Origin: Trinickia soli
Lineage (GTDB): Bacteria; Pseudomonadota; Gammaproteobacteria; Burkholderiales; Burkholderiaceae
Reading direction: 5' to 3'
Assembly: GCF_002879855.1 (NCBI RefSeq)
Contig: NZ_PNYB01000002.1
Span: 330,837-394,836 of the forward strand
DNA: 64,000 bases
Under the pieces are notes generated by a model, which did not search any database, was not told where the DNA came from, and saw nothing but the letters and a program-made list of their open reading frames with translations. Below are positions 35,840 to 45,068 of the stretch, piece after piece (position 1 is the first letter of the stretch; each line of letters opens with the position of its first letter). The position numbers and the translations under genes are program-made.

Positions 35840-37846
35840 TCAGGTTGAACTGGTGACCTGGCCGGCCGATCGTGGCTCGCTGCCCTGCGCTTTCCTTTCC
35901 GCCGCTCGTTGTATCAGCACCTCGAGCTGTGAAAAGTTCACCGGCTTGGTGAGGTGCGCCGTGAACCCGGCCGCGAGGCAGCGCCGTATGTCTTCGTCAG
36001 ATCCATAGCCCGTCAACGCAATGGCCGGCACCTGCGAGTGCCGCCGCACCGAACTGACGAAATCGAGGCCGGTACCGTCCGGCAAGCCTACGTCGCTCAC
36101 GATGAGATCAAACGTGCGTGCCCGTGTGGCCGCGAGCGCTTCGGCCACCGACGCTGCCACCGCCACGTCATGGCCGAGCGAACGCATCAGGTGCGCCATC
36201 ACGTCGGCCGTATCGATGTGATCTTCGACCAGCAGGATCGCGATACGCTCGTCGGCCGCTGCCTGCGCCGAGACGGCCGGCACGGGCTCGACCGCGGGCG
36301 CGGAAGTCGTCGGCAGCGCGATCGTAAACGTTGCCCCGCAATGAGGCCCGGGGCTGCGCGCGCTCACCGTGCCGCCATGCGCATCGGTCAATGCCTTCGT
36401 AATCGCCAAGCCCAAGCCGAGACCGCCGAACTGTTGTGTCATGCGCTGGCTGCCCTGCTCGAACGCGTTGAACAACTTGCCGATTTGCTCGGGCGCGATC
36501 CCGATGCCCGTGTCTTCGATTTCCACCTCGATACGCATGCGTGCATCGCGCGTGCGCACGTAGATGTGCCCGCCGTCGGGCGTGAACTTCGCTGCGTTGC
36601 GCACCAGGTTCCAGAGCATCTGCTGCAATCTTGCCGGGTCGGCCAGCACGTAGTGATTCGCGGCCGCTTTTTCGATATGGACGTCGAGTGCCTTGACTTG
36701 GATCTCGGCATGAAAAAGTTCGAGGACACTGTCGATCACGTCGTGCACATCGACCGTCTCGAGCGCAAGCCTGAGTTTGCCGTTCGCCACGCGCGTCAGG
36801 TCGAGCAGGTCGTCGATCAGGCGCGCCTCCAGTTCGATGTTGCGGCGAATCATCTTGACGCTCGACTGCGCGGCCGCCGGTAGGCCCGGAATCGTTTCCA
36901 GCACGCGCGTGCCGATCAGCACCGGCGTGAGCGGTGTGCGCAGCTCGTGCGACAGCATAGCGAGGAATCGATCTTTCGCGCGGTTGGCCTCCTCGGCTGT
37001 CTGGCGCGCGCATTGTTCGGCGGTCAGCAGACGTTCGCGCTCCTCCATCGCCTCGCGTTGAGATTGGATATCGGTGCAACTCGCGAACCACTTGCCGACG
37101 CCCCCGCTTGCATCGCGCACGGCCGCAATACGCATGTCGAACCAGCGGTAGGTCCCATCAGCGGCGCGCAACCGCAATTCATGGCGGTGATCCGCGCCCG
37201 CGGCGCCCGTAACGGCGTCCAGCCACGAGCGACGCAGCGCATCGCGATCGTCGGGATGCACCGCATCCAGCCAGCCGAGCCCACGCGAAGCCGCTTCATC
37301 GAGCCCCGTGTAGCCATACCACTGCTTCGAAAAGAAATCGCACTCCCCTTGCGCATTGCTCGTAAATACGAGGTGCGGCAACGCCTCCGACAAGCTGCGG
37401 TAATGCGCCTCACGATCGCGCAGCAAGAGCGCTTCGGCCGATGCGCGCTGCAAGCGGACCTGGGTCAATACACGCTCGACCGCTTCGGGCAGATAGTCGA
37501 GGTAGCCGCCGGACTTTGGCACGACGTCCGACACGCCCGCCCGCAGCGCCTCGATCACGCGCGATTCGTCCGTGAAGCCCGTGACGAGAATGGCCGGCAA
37601 TGTCACGCCCTCGGTGCGCAGGCGGCGAAAGAAATCGAGCCCCGTCTCGGCGCTGTCGAGCTGATAGTCGAGCACGAGCATGTCGGGAGCGTCCGCGGCG
37701 AGTTGCGCGTGCGCCGCCCTGGCGCTCGAATAGGCGAATACGCGGCAGCCCGCGCGCTCGAGCGACTTGCGCGCGAGCCGCAAAATGCCTTCGTCGTCAT
37801 CGACGACGAGCACGCGGGCGGAATCCTGGCGAGATACGTCGGTCAT
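35840..37846 (-). CDS. hybrid sensor histidine kinase/response regulator (REC-PAS-HisKA-HATPase-REC)
   Basis: About 668 residues and cytosolic. An N-terminal receiver (Asp near 60 in MLVLDYQL) is followed by a PAS domain (YRSLSEALPHLVFTSNAQ to about residue 265). HisKA has the phospho-His near 300 in FLAMLSHELRTPLTP. The ATPase motifs are NLVRNAAKFTPDG, DTGIGI and GGLGLGLAI. The C-terminal receiver has Asp near 585 in LIVSDVGLPDGTG. Starts at GTG 37852 or ATG 37846 differ by two residues. It is downstream of a membrane kinase (gap about 37 bases) and has no DNA-binding output domain of its own. Confidence 0.92.
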   Translation of the reverse strand: MTDVSRQDSARVLVVDDDEGILRLARKSLERAGCRVFAYSSARAAHAQLAADAPDMLVLDYQLDSAETGLDFFRRLRTEGVTLPAILVTGFTDESRVIEALRAGVSDVVPKSGGYLDYLPEAVERVLTQVRLQRASAEALLLRDREAHYRSLSEALPHLVFTSNAQGECDFFSKQWYGYTGLDEAASRGLGWLDAVHPDDRDALRRSWLDAVTGAAGADHRHELRLRAADGTYRWFDMRIAAVRDASGGVGKWFASCTDIQSQREAMEERERLLTAEQCARQTAEEANRAKDRFLAMLSHELRTPLTPVLIGTRVLETIPGLPAAAQSSVKMIRRNIELEARLIDDLLDLTRVANGKLRLALETVDVHDVIDSVLELFHAEIQVKALDVHIEKAAANHYVLADPARLQQMLWNLVRNAAKFTPDGGHIYVRTRDARMRIEVEIEDTGIGIAPEQIGKLFNAFEQGSQRMTQQFGGLGLGLAITKALTDAHGGTVSARSPGPHCGATFTIALPTTSAPAVEPVPAVSAQAAADERIAILLVEDHIDTADVMAHLMRSLGHDVAVAASVAEALAATRARTFDLIVSDVGLPDGTGLDFVSSVRRHSQVPAIALTGYGSDEDIRRCLAAGFTAHLTKPVNFSQLEVLIQRAAERKAQGSEPRSAGQVTSST

Positions 37847-37883
37847 GCTCACTTTTGACTTATGCAGCGTAGGGCCTGACGGA

Positions 37884-39491
37884 TCAGGTCATTCGCAACG
37901 GCTGTTCGGGCAACGTCACGTAGAAGGTCGAACCGACACCCTCCATCGATTCGACCCATGCCCGCCCGCCATGTCGTTCGGTCACGCGACGCACGAGCGC
38001 AAGCCCGATACCGTCCCCTTTGGCGCGATCGCCGTGCAGCCGCTGAAAGGCGCTGAACATCTTCGGCATGCATGCATCGGGAATGCCGAGGCCGTTGTCG
38101 CGCACGTAGTATGTTCGCATTCTAGGCGCTCGTTCGCCGTCGTCGCGCGGCGGCTGGTCCAACGTGCCGATTTCAATGCGGCCAGGGCGCGACGTATCGA
38201 GATAGTTGACGGCGTTACCGATCAGATTGGCAAAGATCTGCTCGATCGCCGTTGGGTCGCCCCATACGGGGGGCAGTTCGCCAACCGATACGGTTGCGTT
38301 GCGTTCGACGATCGCCTGATGCAGCGATTCGACGACGCGGGCCACGGCCCGTGCCACGCTCACGCGCTGCCACTGGTACTCCAGCCGGCCCGCGCGCGAA
38401 ATCCGCAGCAGTGCGTCGATGATCGACGCCGAGCGCGCCACGGCGGTGCGCAAAAAGTGCAGCGCTTCGCTGAGATTGCCGTCGAGCACGCGCGTGATCC
38501 GGGCGCGCTCCGCCTCGGGCAACCGCGTCGCATCGAGCATCGTGCGCAGTTCATCGCACGACACTTGCAGCTCGCGCGAGAAACCTTGCAGGTTCACCAG
38601 CGGTGAGCGCAGATCGTGCGACACGCTGTAAATGAACATGTCGTTGTCCTGCTTTTGTTGACGCAGATTATCATTCACCTGCGTCAATTCCTGAGCCCGC
38701 GTTTCGAGCGTCGCCTGCAGCGTCGCCTGATCGTGTTCGGCTTCCGTGAGCCGCACGCTCGTACGGTGCAGCGCCGCGTCGAGTTGCGCGAGTTCGTCGT
38801 TGCCGGCCAAGGGCGCCCCTAGCGCCTGCGAACGCCCGAGGCGTTGCGCGTTTGCGGTCAGCGTGCGCAACCGCCGCCCGATATTGCCGGCAAAGGCAAG
38901 CGCCGCGATCGCCCAGATCAGCATCGAGCCCACGATTGCCGCGATCAGCGCATATCGCTGCTGCTCGCGCGTCGCGGCAAGCTCCGCGCTGCGCTCGGCG
39001 TCGAGTCGCGACTCGTCCGCGACAAATGCGCCGAGTTCATCGCGAAATGCTCGAATCGGCGCCGGCAGCGGCGAGCTGTCGAGCGACACGTACTGCATGC
39101 GCTGCTCGTCGTGCAGCGCGGCAAATACGCGGTCTGTCTGGGTACGGTAATCGTTGACGGCTTCGCGCATACGCCGCACGCGCTCGATCTGCAGCGGGTC
39201 GTCGGCAACGAGTTTTTCGAGCCGCGACAGCCGATCGCCGAGATCGACCCAGACGACATGCCGGTCGACAAAGGAAGGGTCGCCCACGATGAGACCCGCA
39301 CGCACGCGCACCGCCTCCCGCAGCAAGGGATCGACGATCGCCGACGCCTGATAGAGCACCTGCTTGCTATGCGAGGCCCATTGCGCCGCTCGTGTGGCCT
39401 GCTCCTGCGTCTTCGACAGCATGCCAACGAGCGCGAGCTCGATCAAGCTCGGCACGGCAATCAGCAGCAGGCCCTTGGTGAATAGTTTCAT
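37884..39491 (-). CDS. membrane sensor histidine kinase with CHASE3-like periplasmic domain
   Basis: The 535-residue kinase has TM1 (LLLIAVPSLIELALVGML), a periplasmic all-helical domain of about 150 residues resembling CHASE3, and TM2 near 181-201. A HAMP/coiled-coil stretch precedes HisKA, with His292 in YSVSHDLRSPLVNLQGF. The ATPase shows NLIGNAVNYLD, DNGLGIP and GDGIGLALV. ATG 39491 (MKLFTKGLL) follows AAGGACGC. It is the first gene of a two-gene unit with the hybrid kinase, so a phosphorelay between them is plausible. Confidence 0.9.
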   Translation of the reverse strand: MKLFTKGLLLIAVPSLIELALVGMLSKTQEQATRAAQWASHSKQVLYQASAIVDPLLREAVRVRAGLIVGDPSFVDRHVVWVDLGDRLSRLEKLVADDPLQIERVRRMREAVNDYRTQTDRVFAALHDEQRMQYVSLDSSPLPAPIRAFRDELGAFVADESRLDAERSAELAATREQQRYALIAAIVGSMLIWAIAALAFAGNIGRRLRTLTANAQRLGRSQALGAPLAGNDELAQLDAALHRTSVRLTEAEHDQATLQATLETRAQELTQVNDNLRQQKQDNDMFIYSVSHDLRSPLVNLQGFSRELQVSCDELRTMLDATRLPEAERARITRVLDGNLSEALHFLRTAVARSASIIDALLRISRAGRLEYQWQRVSVARAVARVVESLHQAIVERNATVSVGELPPVWGDPTAIEQIFANLIGNAVNYLDTSRPGRIEIGTLDQPPRDDGERAPRMRTYYVRDNGLGIPDACMPKMFSAFQRLHGDRAKGDGIGLALVRRVTERHGGRAWVESMEGVGSTFYVTLPEQPLRMT

Positions 39492-39884
39492 GCGTCCTTG
39501 GCGGCATCCATCGGGTCGCGCACCTCGTGCGTGCCGCACCGTATAGCCTGGAGGGCGGCACGGCGCTTGCATCGCACGGCGTGCAAACGTGAAACCGGAC
39601 CATTATCGGTGCTGTTTCGAGATATTTCAACGGACGATATAGAGGCGCGTCGGCACACAGAAATTGGCATTTTTTATGAGTTGGATCAGCACGCGGACGA
39701 AACTCGCGCCTATTATTGGCATAGATGTCGAGCGCAGCGCGACACGACTCGCGCCCCCTCCTCGGCATGACTGCATACGAGCAGCGTCGAGCACGCGAGT
39801 GAAGCGGTAGCCTGTCGTGAAGAGGCCGATTTCGTATGCTATAAAAGATCGAACGTGCGGCGCGCGAGAGCCGGGAGTGGTCGC
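39492..39884. other. intergenic region, divergent promoters
   Basis: No gene is supported in these 393 bases. TATAAA at 39840-39845 is a plausible -10 for the hypothetical gene at 39885, without a clear -35. The left part must hold the kinase promoter. Open frames here are arginine/histidine-rich and lack ribosome sites. Confidence 0.4.
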
Positions 39885-40370
39885 ATGAGGACGCTGTGTT
39901 TCTTGCAATTCTTTTTCAGGCGAATGTTTATGTCCTTCCCGAGAAAGCGTAGGCGCGCAAGCGCGGACAGCAAGGAGTCTTTCCTCGCTGTGCTGCGCCA
40001 GTTCAAACCGTTCGTGCAACTCGATACCAAGATCGCGCGCGCACGTTCGCAAGACGAGCCTGTGCTGTACGAACACGTTCTGCCGGGGCTCGACGTCCTC
40101 TTATGCACCGTACGGGGCGCACAGCCGCCGTATCCGGATGTCGACGAATTGCGCCGGCGCTGCATCGAGTCGATTGCGAATGCGCTCGAGCAGCCGCTCG
40201 AGGGGCTCGAAAACGGGGGCTACTGGTACGAGACGAATGGTTTCGGCTTTCTGGTGTTCGCCAGCCGGGCACGGACGAAGATCCTGCCCGAATTCGGTGC
40301 AAGCGGCGCGGTGAGCGGAGGCACGCGGCGGCAGAACGCCGGCGACGCCGCCCCGCGTTCGTTCCGTTGA
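39885..40370 (+). CDS. hypothetical protein
   Basis: A 161-residue soluble-looking protein. Its core (ESFLAVLRQFKPFVQLDTKIARARSQDEPVLYEHVLPGLDVLLC) and NGGYWYETNGFGFLVFASRA segments look folded, with a mixed tail. Start choice is uncertain. ATG 39885 has GGGAGTGGTCGC upstream; ATG 39930 (MSFPRKRRRASADS) is an alternative that removes a hydrophobic stretch MRTLCFLQFFF. Function unknown. Confidence 0.62.
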   Translation: MRTLCFLQFFFRRMFMSFPRKRRRASADSKESFLAVLRQFKPFVQLDTKIARARSQDEPVLYEHVLPGLDVLLCTVRGAQPPYPDVDELRRRCIESIANALEQPLEGLENGGYWYETNGFGFLVFASRARTKILPEFGASGAVSGGTRRQNAGDAAPRSFR

Positions 40371-40421
40371 TTGACATTTACGCGTCGATTACACGAGAGG
40401 CAAACGCGCGCGCCGGTCTCC

Positions 40422-41327
40422 CTATCGCGTTGCGGTCACGCCGTCGCGTCGCGGCCGCACGATATCGATAAACGCAGCCAGATCGGCTTGACCCAGCCCC
40501 ATCGCCGCACCCAGTCTCAACACCTGCTGCACGGCGCCCACCACCGGCATGACGGCGCCTGTCGCTTGTGCGGCGTCGCCAACTGTGTCGATGTCTTTCT
40601 GGAAGGTTTTTAGAGAACCGATCGGTTCGTGTCCGGCTTCGGTCATGCGCGGCACGAAAGTGCGCAGCAGAACGGAATCGGCCCAACCTCCCGCGAGCGC
40701 CTCGGGCAGCCGCGCCGCATCGATCCCTGCTGCCTGTGCAAGTCCCACCGCTTCGGCGATCCCCGCGATCGTCGCACAGACGATCGCCTGATTGCACAAC
40801 TTCGTCATTTGTCCGGCGCCTACGTCCCCCATATGCGTCACGCGCGCCGCATAAGCGCGGATGACGGGTTCCAGCGCCGCGACATCGGCAGCGCGGCCGC
40901 CCGCCATGACGGCGAGCGTTCCCGCTTGCGCGCCCGGAACGCCACCCGAGACAGGTGCATCGATCCAGCCGACACCGAGTTCGGCGGCGCGTGCGGCGAA
41001 TTCGCGCGTCGCTGCCGGCGCGATGCTCGAATGATCGACAATCCAACGCACGCTTCCCGCACCCGCATCAGCCGTGTCCGCGCCGAGCAATCCGCCCAAG
41101 CCGTAGACGACCTCATCGACCGCGTGCGTGTCGGATACGCACAAAAAAACGGCTTGCGCGTGCGCTGCCAAAGCACGCGGCGTATCGACGACACGCGCCC
41201 CCTCGGCAACCAATGCTTGCGCCTTGGCGCGCGTACGGTTCCAGACCCATACGTGATGGCCCGCCTGCAGCAAGTGCCGAATCATCGGCGCGCCCATCAA
41301 GCCAGGCCCGCAAAATCCGAGTTCCAT
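40422..41327 (-). CDS. NAD(P)-dependent beta-hydroxyacid dehydrogenase (3-hydroxyisobutyrate dehydrogenase family)
   Basis: The 301-residue protein has the Rossmann start [20 protein letters not shown], the substrate-binding [18 protein letters not shown], and the catalytic lysine in [13 protein letters not shown]. This family includes tartronate semialdehyde reductase, 3-hydroxyisobutyrate dehydrogenase and related enzymes. Since the neighbouring purine locus yields glyoxylate, a tartronate semialdehyde reductase role is an attractive guess, but the purine genes start beyond a dodecin gene and there is no direct support. A second member lies at 59017. Confidence 0.85.
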   Translation of the reverse strand: MELGFCGPGLMGAPMIRHLLQAGHHVWVWNRTRAKAQALVAEGARVVDTPRALAAHAQAVFLCVSDTHAVDEVVYGLGGLLGADTADAGAGSVRWIVDHSSIAPAATREFAARAAELGVGWIDAPVSGGVPGAQAGTLAVMAGGRAADVAALEPVIRAYAARVTHMGDVGAGQMTKLCNQAIVCATIAGIAEAVGLAQAAGIDAARLPEALAGGWADSVLLRTFVPRMTEAGHEPIGSLKTFQKDIDTVGDAAQATGAVMPVVGAVQQVLRLGAAMGLGQADLAAFIDIVRPRRDGVTATR

Positions 41328-41450
41328 CGCTCATACTCCCTTTCGTCGAAAGCCACCCATACTGCCTCACGCCCGCGAGGCCTGCGGGCATGCACGCGCG
41401 TCGTTGCCTATACTGGTTTTTCCATTGTCGACGAAAAGCGGAGAAGACTG

Positions 41451-41660
41451 ATGAACGATCATGTCTATAAGTACATTGAGCTGACGGGTTCATCGACCAA
41501 ATCGAGCGACGACGCGGTTCGATGCGCGATCGAGCGGGCTTCGAAGACGCTGCGCAACCTGCATTGGTTTGAGGTGACGGAGACGCGCGGCCACATCGAA
41601 AACGGGAACGTCGCGCACTGGCAAGTGACGCTGAAGGTGGGCATGCGCCTCGACGACTAG
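41451..41660 (+). CDS. dodecin family flavin-binding protein
   Basis: A 69-residue protein starting [18 protein letters not shown]. The sequence fits dodecins: [32 protein letters not shown] (flavin-sandwiching Trp in HWFEV) and [14 protein letters not shown]. Dodecins form 12-mers that store or buffer flavins. ATG 41451 follows GGAGAAGACTG. The frame extends far upstream without being coding, so it is easily missed. It is convergent with the BMP transporter gene at 41735. Confidence 0.9.
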   Translation: MNDHVYKYIELTGSSTKSSDDAVRCAIERASKTLRNLHWFEVTETRGHIENGNVAHWQVTLKVGMRLDD

Positions 41661-41734
41661 CGCCATGTATGTGGAATGGGCGACGCCCGTTGCGGCGCCG
41701 CCCCATTCGTCCGCGCATTGGCACGCGCGAACGA

Positions 41735-42820
41735 TCACTTCGGCAGCGAACCGTCGACGCCTTCGACGTACCAGTTCAGCCGTTGCAGTTCGGCGTCGCC
41801 CAGCGTCTTGCCGGCCGGCACCTTGACAGCACCCGATTGGTCTTTGATCGGGCCCGTGAACACATCGCGCTTGCCGCTCGCGATGTCGTCATGCGCCGCC
41901 CTCTCGCTGGCGCGCGCGTCTTGCGGCACGGCCGGGTTCAGGTCTTCCAGATCGACGGCTTGCTGAGGCAGCCCCCACCATACGGGATCGTTCTTCCATT
42001 TGCCGTCGAGCACCTGCTGGATCGCGGCCATGTAGTAGACGCCCCAGTGCGCCACCACCGAACCGAGCGCCGCATCAGGTCCGAACTTCTTCATGTCCGA
42101 GTCCCAGCCGAATGCATGGACCTTTTTTTCCTGAGCCGTCGCGAGCGTCGCACTCGAATCCGTGTTCTGCAGCAGCACATCGGCGCCTTGGCTGATCAGC
42201 GTCTCGGCGGCTTGTTTCTCCTTGCCCGGATCGAACCAGCTGTTGATCCAGATCACCTTCGTATGGACCTTCGGATTGACCGAGCGGGCGCCCAACGTAT
42301 AGGCGTTGATGTTGCGCACGACCTCGGGAATCGGCACCGATGCCACGAAGCCGAGCGTGTTCGTCTTCGTCATCTTGCCCGCGACGATCCCGGCCAGATA
42401 GGCGCCCTGATACATGCGCACGTCATAGGTACCGAAATTCTTCGCTTTCTTGTAACCCGTGGCATGCAGGAACACCGTATCCGGGAAGTCCTTGGCGACC
42501 TTCAACTCGAAATCCTGATAGCCGAAGCTCGAACCGAAGATGATCTTGTTGCCCTTGCTCGCGAGGTCGCGGAACACACGTTCCGAATCGGCCGATTCGG
42601 GTACGTTCTCGACGCGAGTGATCTTGATCTTGTTGCCGAACCTGGCCTCGGCCTGCTTGGAGCCTTGATCGTGCGCGTAGGTCCAGCCTGCGTCGCCCGG
42701 GTTGCCCAGATAGACGAAGGCGACGCCGGGGCCGTCGGCCGCCCGCGCCGCAGGCGCCGCCATGGCGCCCAGCGCAAGCGCTGCGCCGGCAGCGAGCAGA
42801 GTCAACGTTTTTCTTGTCAT
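41735..42820 (-). CDS. BMP-family ABC transporter substrate-binding protein
   Basis: The 361-residue protein has a signal peptide (1-27, ending AARA-ADG) and a Med/BMP-PnrA-like body: VAFVYLGNPGDAGWTYAHDQG, IIFGSSFGYQDFELKVAKDFPDTVFLHATGYK and YQGAYLAGIVAGKMTKT. PnrA-type proteins bind purine nucleosides; here, beside 8-oxoguanine deaminase and uricase genes, a purine or related ligand is likely. It is the last gene of the four-gene ABC operon and is encoded in the usual periplasmic form. Confidence 0.92.
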   Translation of the reverse strand: MTRKTLTLLAAGAALALGAMAAPAARAADGPGVAFVYLGNPGDAGWTYAHDQGSKQAEARFGNKIKITRVENVPESADSERVFRDLASKGNKIIFGSSFGYQDFELKVAKDFPDTVFLHATGYKKAKNFGTYDVRMYQGAYLAGIVAGKMTKTNTLGFVASVPIPEVVRNINAYTLGARSVNPKVHTKVIWINSWFDPGKEKQAAETLISQGADVLLQNTDSSATLATAQEKKVHAFGWDSDMKKFGPDAALGSVVAHWGVYYMAAIQQVLDGKWKNDPVWWGLPQQAVDLEDLNPAVPQDARASERAAHDDIASGKRDVFTGPIKDQSGAVKVPAGKTLGDAELQRLNWYVEGVDGSLPK

Positions 42821-42868
42821 TGAACATCTCCAGTGGTGTGGGGGAATCGGTCGGTTCAGCCGTGGCGC

Positions 42869-43798
42869 TCAACTTGTGGCGAAAAACGACTTGCCAAGCG
42901 AAGCAGGCGCATTGAGTTTGATCGTGTTGGGGTTGCGTGAAATGACCGCCAGCACGACGATCGTCGCCAGATACGGCAGCATGGCAAGCACCTGGGTCGG
43001 CACCGGCACGCCGACTGCCTGCGCGTAGAACTGCAAACCCGTGACCGCGCCGAACAGCAGCGCGCCAAGCAGCAGACGCCATGGCCGCCATGTCGCAAAC
43101 ACGACTAACGCGAGCGCAATCCAGCCGCGCCCCGACGTCAGTTGTTCTTGCCAAAGATGCAAATAGACGATCGAGTAGTAACCGCCCGCGAGCCCGGCCA
43201 TGCCACCGCCGAACAGCGTTGCGCCGTAGCGCACGCCGATCACCGGAAAGCCGACCGAATGCGCGACGGCCGGCGATTCGCCCACCGAGCGCAACACGAG
43301 ACCTGCCCGAGTGCGGTAAAGAAACCAGGCGACGAGCGCGAAGGATGCAAACGCCATATAGCCGAGCGGCGTCAGCGAGAAGATGGCCGGCCCAAGCACG
43401 GGAATCTTCGAAAGCCCCGGTACCGGCAAGACATCGATCGTCGCGCTGACCGAGGCCGACGTATAAGGCCTGCCCACATAAGCGGAGAGGCCGATGCCGA
43501 AGATCGTCAGCGAAAGCCCGGTCGCGACCTGATTGGCCAGCATGGTCAGCGTGAGAAAGCCGAACAACAGCGCCATCGCGACGCCCGCCCCGATGGACGC
43601 CGCCACGCCGATCCAGGGATGCCCGGTCACGGCAGTCACGGCGTAACCGGTCACGGCGCCCATCAGCATCATGCCTTCCACGCCGAGGTTAAGCACACCC
43701 GATTTTTCAGTGACGAGTTCGCCGATTCCCGCGAACATCAGCGGTATGGCGGCAATGACAGCACTCGATGCCAGCGTGCCGGCTTGTTGAATATCCAT
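42869..43798 (-). CDS. ABC transporter permease (BMP/nucleoside type)
   Basis: A 309-residue polytopic permease of the BPD_transp_2 fold, as in ribose/BMP systems: [44 protein letters not shown], with about 8-10 helices. ATG 43798 gives the expected N-terminus; a GTG 10 codons upstream is less likely. It precedes the BMP binding protein by 48 bases and follows the first permease gene by 66 bases. Confidence 0.92.
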   Translation of the reverse strand: MDIQQAGTLASSAVIAAIPLMFAGIGELVTEKSGVLNLGVEGMMLMGAVTGYAVTAVTGHPWIGVAASIGAGVAMALLFGFLTLTMLANQVATGLSLTIFGIGLSAYVGRPYTSASVSATIDVLPVPGLSKIPVLGPAIFSLTPLGYMAFASFALVAWFLYRTRAGLVLRSVGESPAVAHSVGFPVIGVRYGATLFGGGMAGLAGGYYSIVYLHLWQEQLTSGRGWIALALVVFATWRPWRLLLGALLFGAVTGLQFYAQAVGVPVPTQVLAMLPYLATIVVLAVISRNPNTIKLNAPASLGKSFFATS

Positions 43799-43864
43799 GA
43801 TCCATTCGATTCCGATTGGCAAAGTCACCCGGTTGCGAGGCGCGTGTTCGCGCGCATCGCGTGC

Positions 43865-44968
43865 TCATCCATGCATGACGCGCGATACGTGGCGCAGACG
43901 GTAATTGACGAATAAATCCGCCCCGAGCAGACAGAACAGCAACAACCCCTGGAAGACGCCCGACAACGCCTGCGGCAACTGCATCGACGTTTGTACCGCT
44001 TCGCCGCCGAGATAAAGCAGCGCCATCAGCAGGCTGGCGAGGACGATGCCCACCGGATGCAGCCGGCCCACGAAGACGACGATGATTGCGGTGAAGCCAT
44101 AGCCGGGGGACCAGGTGGCCTGCAGTTGCCCGATGGGACCGGCGATTTCGCCCATCCCCGCCAAGCCTGCGAGCGCGCCGCTGATCAGCAGCGAAGTCCA
44201 CACGGTACGCGTATCGGAGAAGCCCGCATAGCGCGCGGCGAGCGGAGCAAGTCCGCCCACGTTCATGCGGAAACCGGCGAAGCTCTTGCGCATGAAAAGC
44301 CATGCCAACGGCACGGCGGCCAGCGTGATGAATATCGAGGCATTGAGGCGTGTCCCGCGCAGCCAGTGCCACCCCCAATCGCCGCCGAAGGTCGGGTACA
44401 GTGCATCGCCCGAAAACATCTCGGAGATCGGGAAGTTCATTCCCTGCGGATCGCGCCAGGGCCCGCTTACGAGGTAGATCAGCAGCTGGGTAGCCACGTA
44501 GGTCAGCATGAGGCTCGTCAGGATCTCGTTGGTGTTCAGGCGTGTCTTCAAAAACGCCGGGATCGCCGCCCATAGCATGCCGCCGATCATGCCCGCGGCC
44601 ATCATGAGGAACAAGATCCAGGCGCCGCTCGCCTGGTCGAAATGAATCGCGACACCGCTCGCCGCAATCCCGCCGGCCAGCATCTGCCCTTCGGCGCCGA
44701 TGTTCCAGACGTTGGCGCGATAGCCAATCGCGAGACCGAGAGCGATCAGGCACAGCGGCGACGCTTTGAGCAGCAGCTCGGACCAACCGTTCGCGTCGGC
44801 AAGCGGGTCGAGGAAAAAAGCCCGCATCGCCTGCGCCGGGTCGCGCCCGACGATGCTGAAAATCAAGAAGCCGATCAAGAGCGTCAACACCGCCGCAATC
44901 ACCGGTACGGCTAACTGCATGGATCGCGACGGCGTCGGGCGGGCTTCGATTCGATAGGGAAAATACAT
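43865..44968 (-). CDS. ABC transporter permease (BMP/nucleoside type)
   Basis: The 367-residue permease has the same fold with a longer N-terminus (MYFPYRIEARPTPSRSMQLAVPVIAAVL), about 9-10 helices, and the segment GYRANVWNIGAEGQMLAGG typical of YufP-like permeases. With the following permease it forms the heterodimeric channel of the importer. It lies 100 bases after the ATPase gene. Its C-terminus (NYRLRHVSRVMHG) is a short cytosolic tail. Confidence 0.92.
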   Translation of the reverse strand: MYFPYRIEARPTPSRSMQLAVPVIAAVLTLLIGFLIFSIVGRDPAQAMRAFFLDPLADANGWSELLLKASPLCLIALGLAIGYRANVWNIGAEGQMLAGGIAASGVAIHFDQASGAWILFLMMAAGMIGGMLWAAIPAFLKTRLNTNEILTSLMLTYVATQLLIYLVSGPWRDPQGMNFPISEMFSGDALYPTFGGDWGWHWLRGTRLNASIFITLAAVPLAWLFMRKSFAGFRMNVGGLAPLAARYAGFSDTRTVWTSLLISGALAGLAGMGEIAGPIGQLQATWSPGYGFTAIIVVFVGRLHPVGIVLASLLMALLYLGGEAVQTSMQLPQALSGVFQGLLLFCLLGADLFVNYRLRHVSRVMHG

Positions 44969-45068
44969 GGTCTCTGCAATCGTCGATTATTCGAATGTCA
45001 ACGTCGGGCTGGCCGCTTCGGCGCCGATCGTGCCTGCCTGATCCGCAGCGCGCGAAGTCGAGGCTGCG

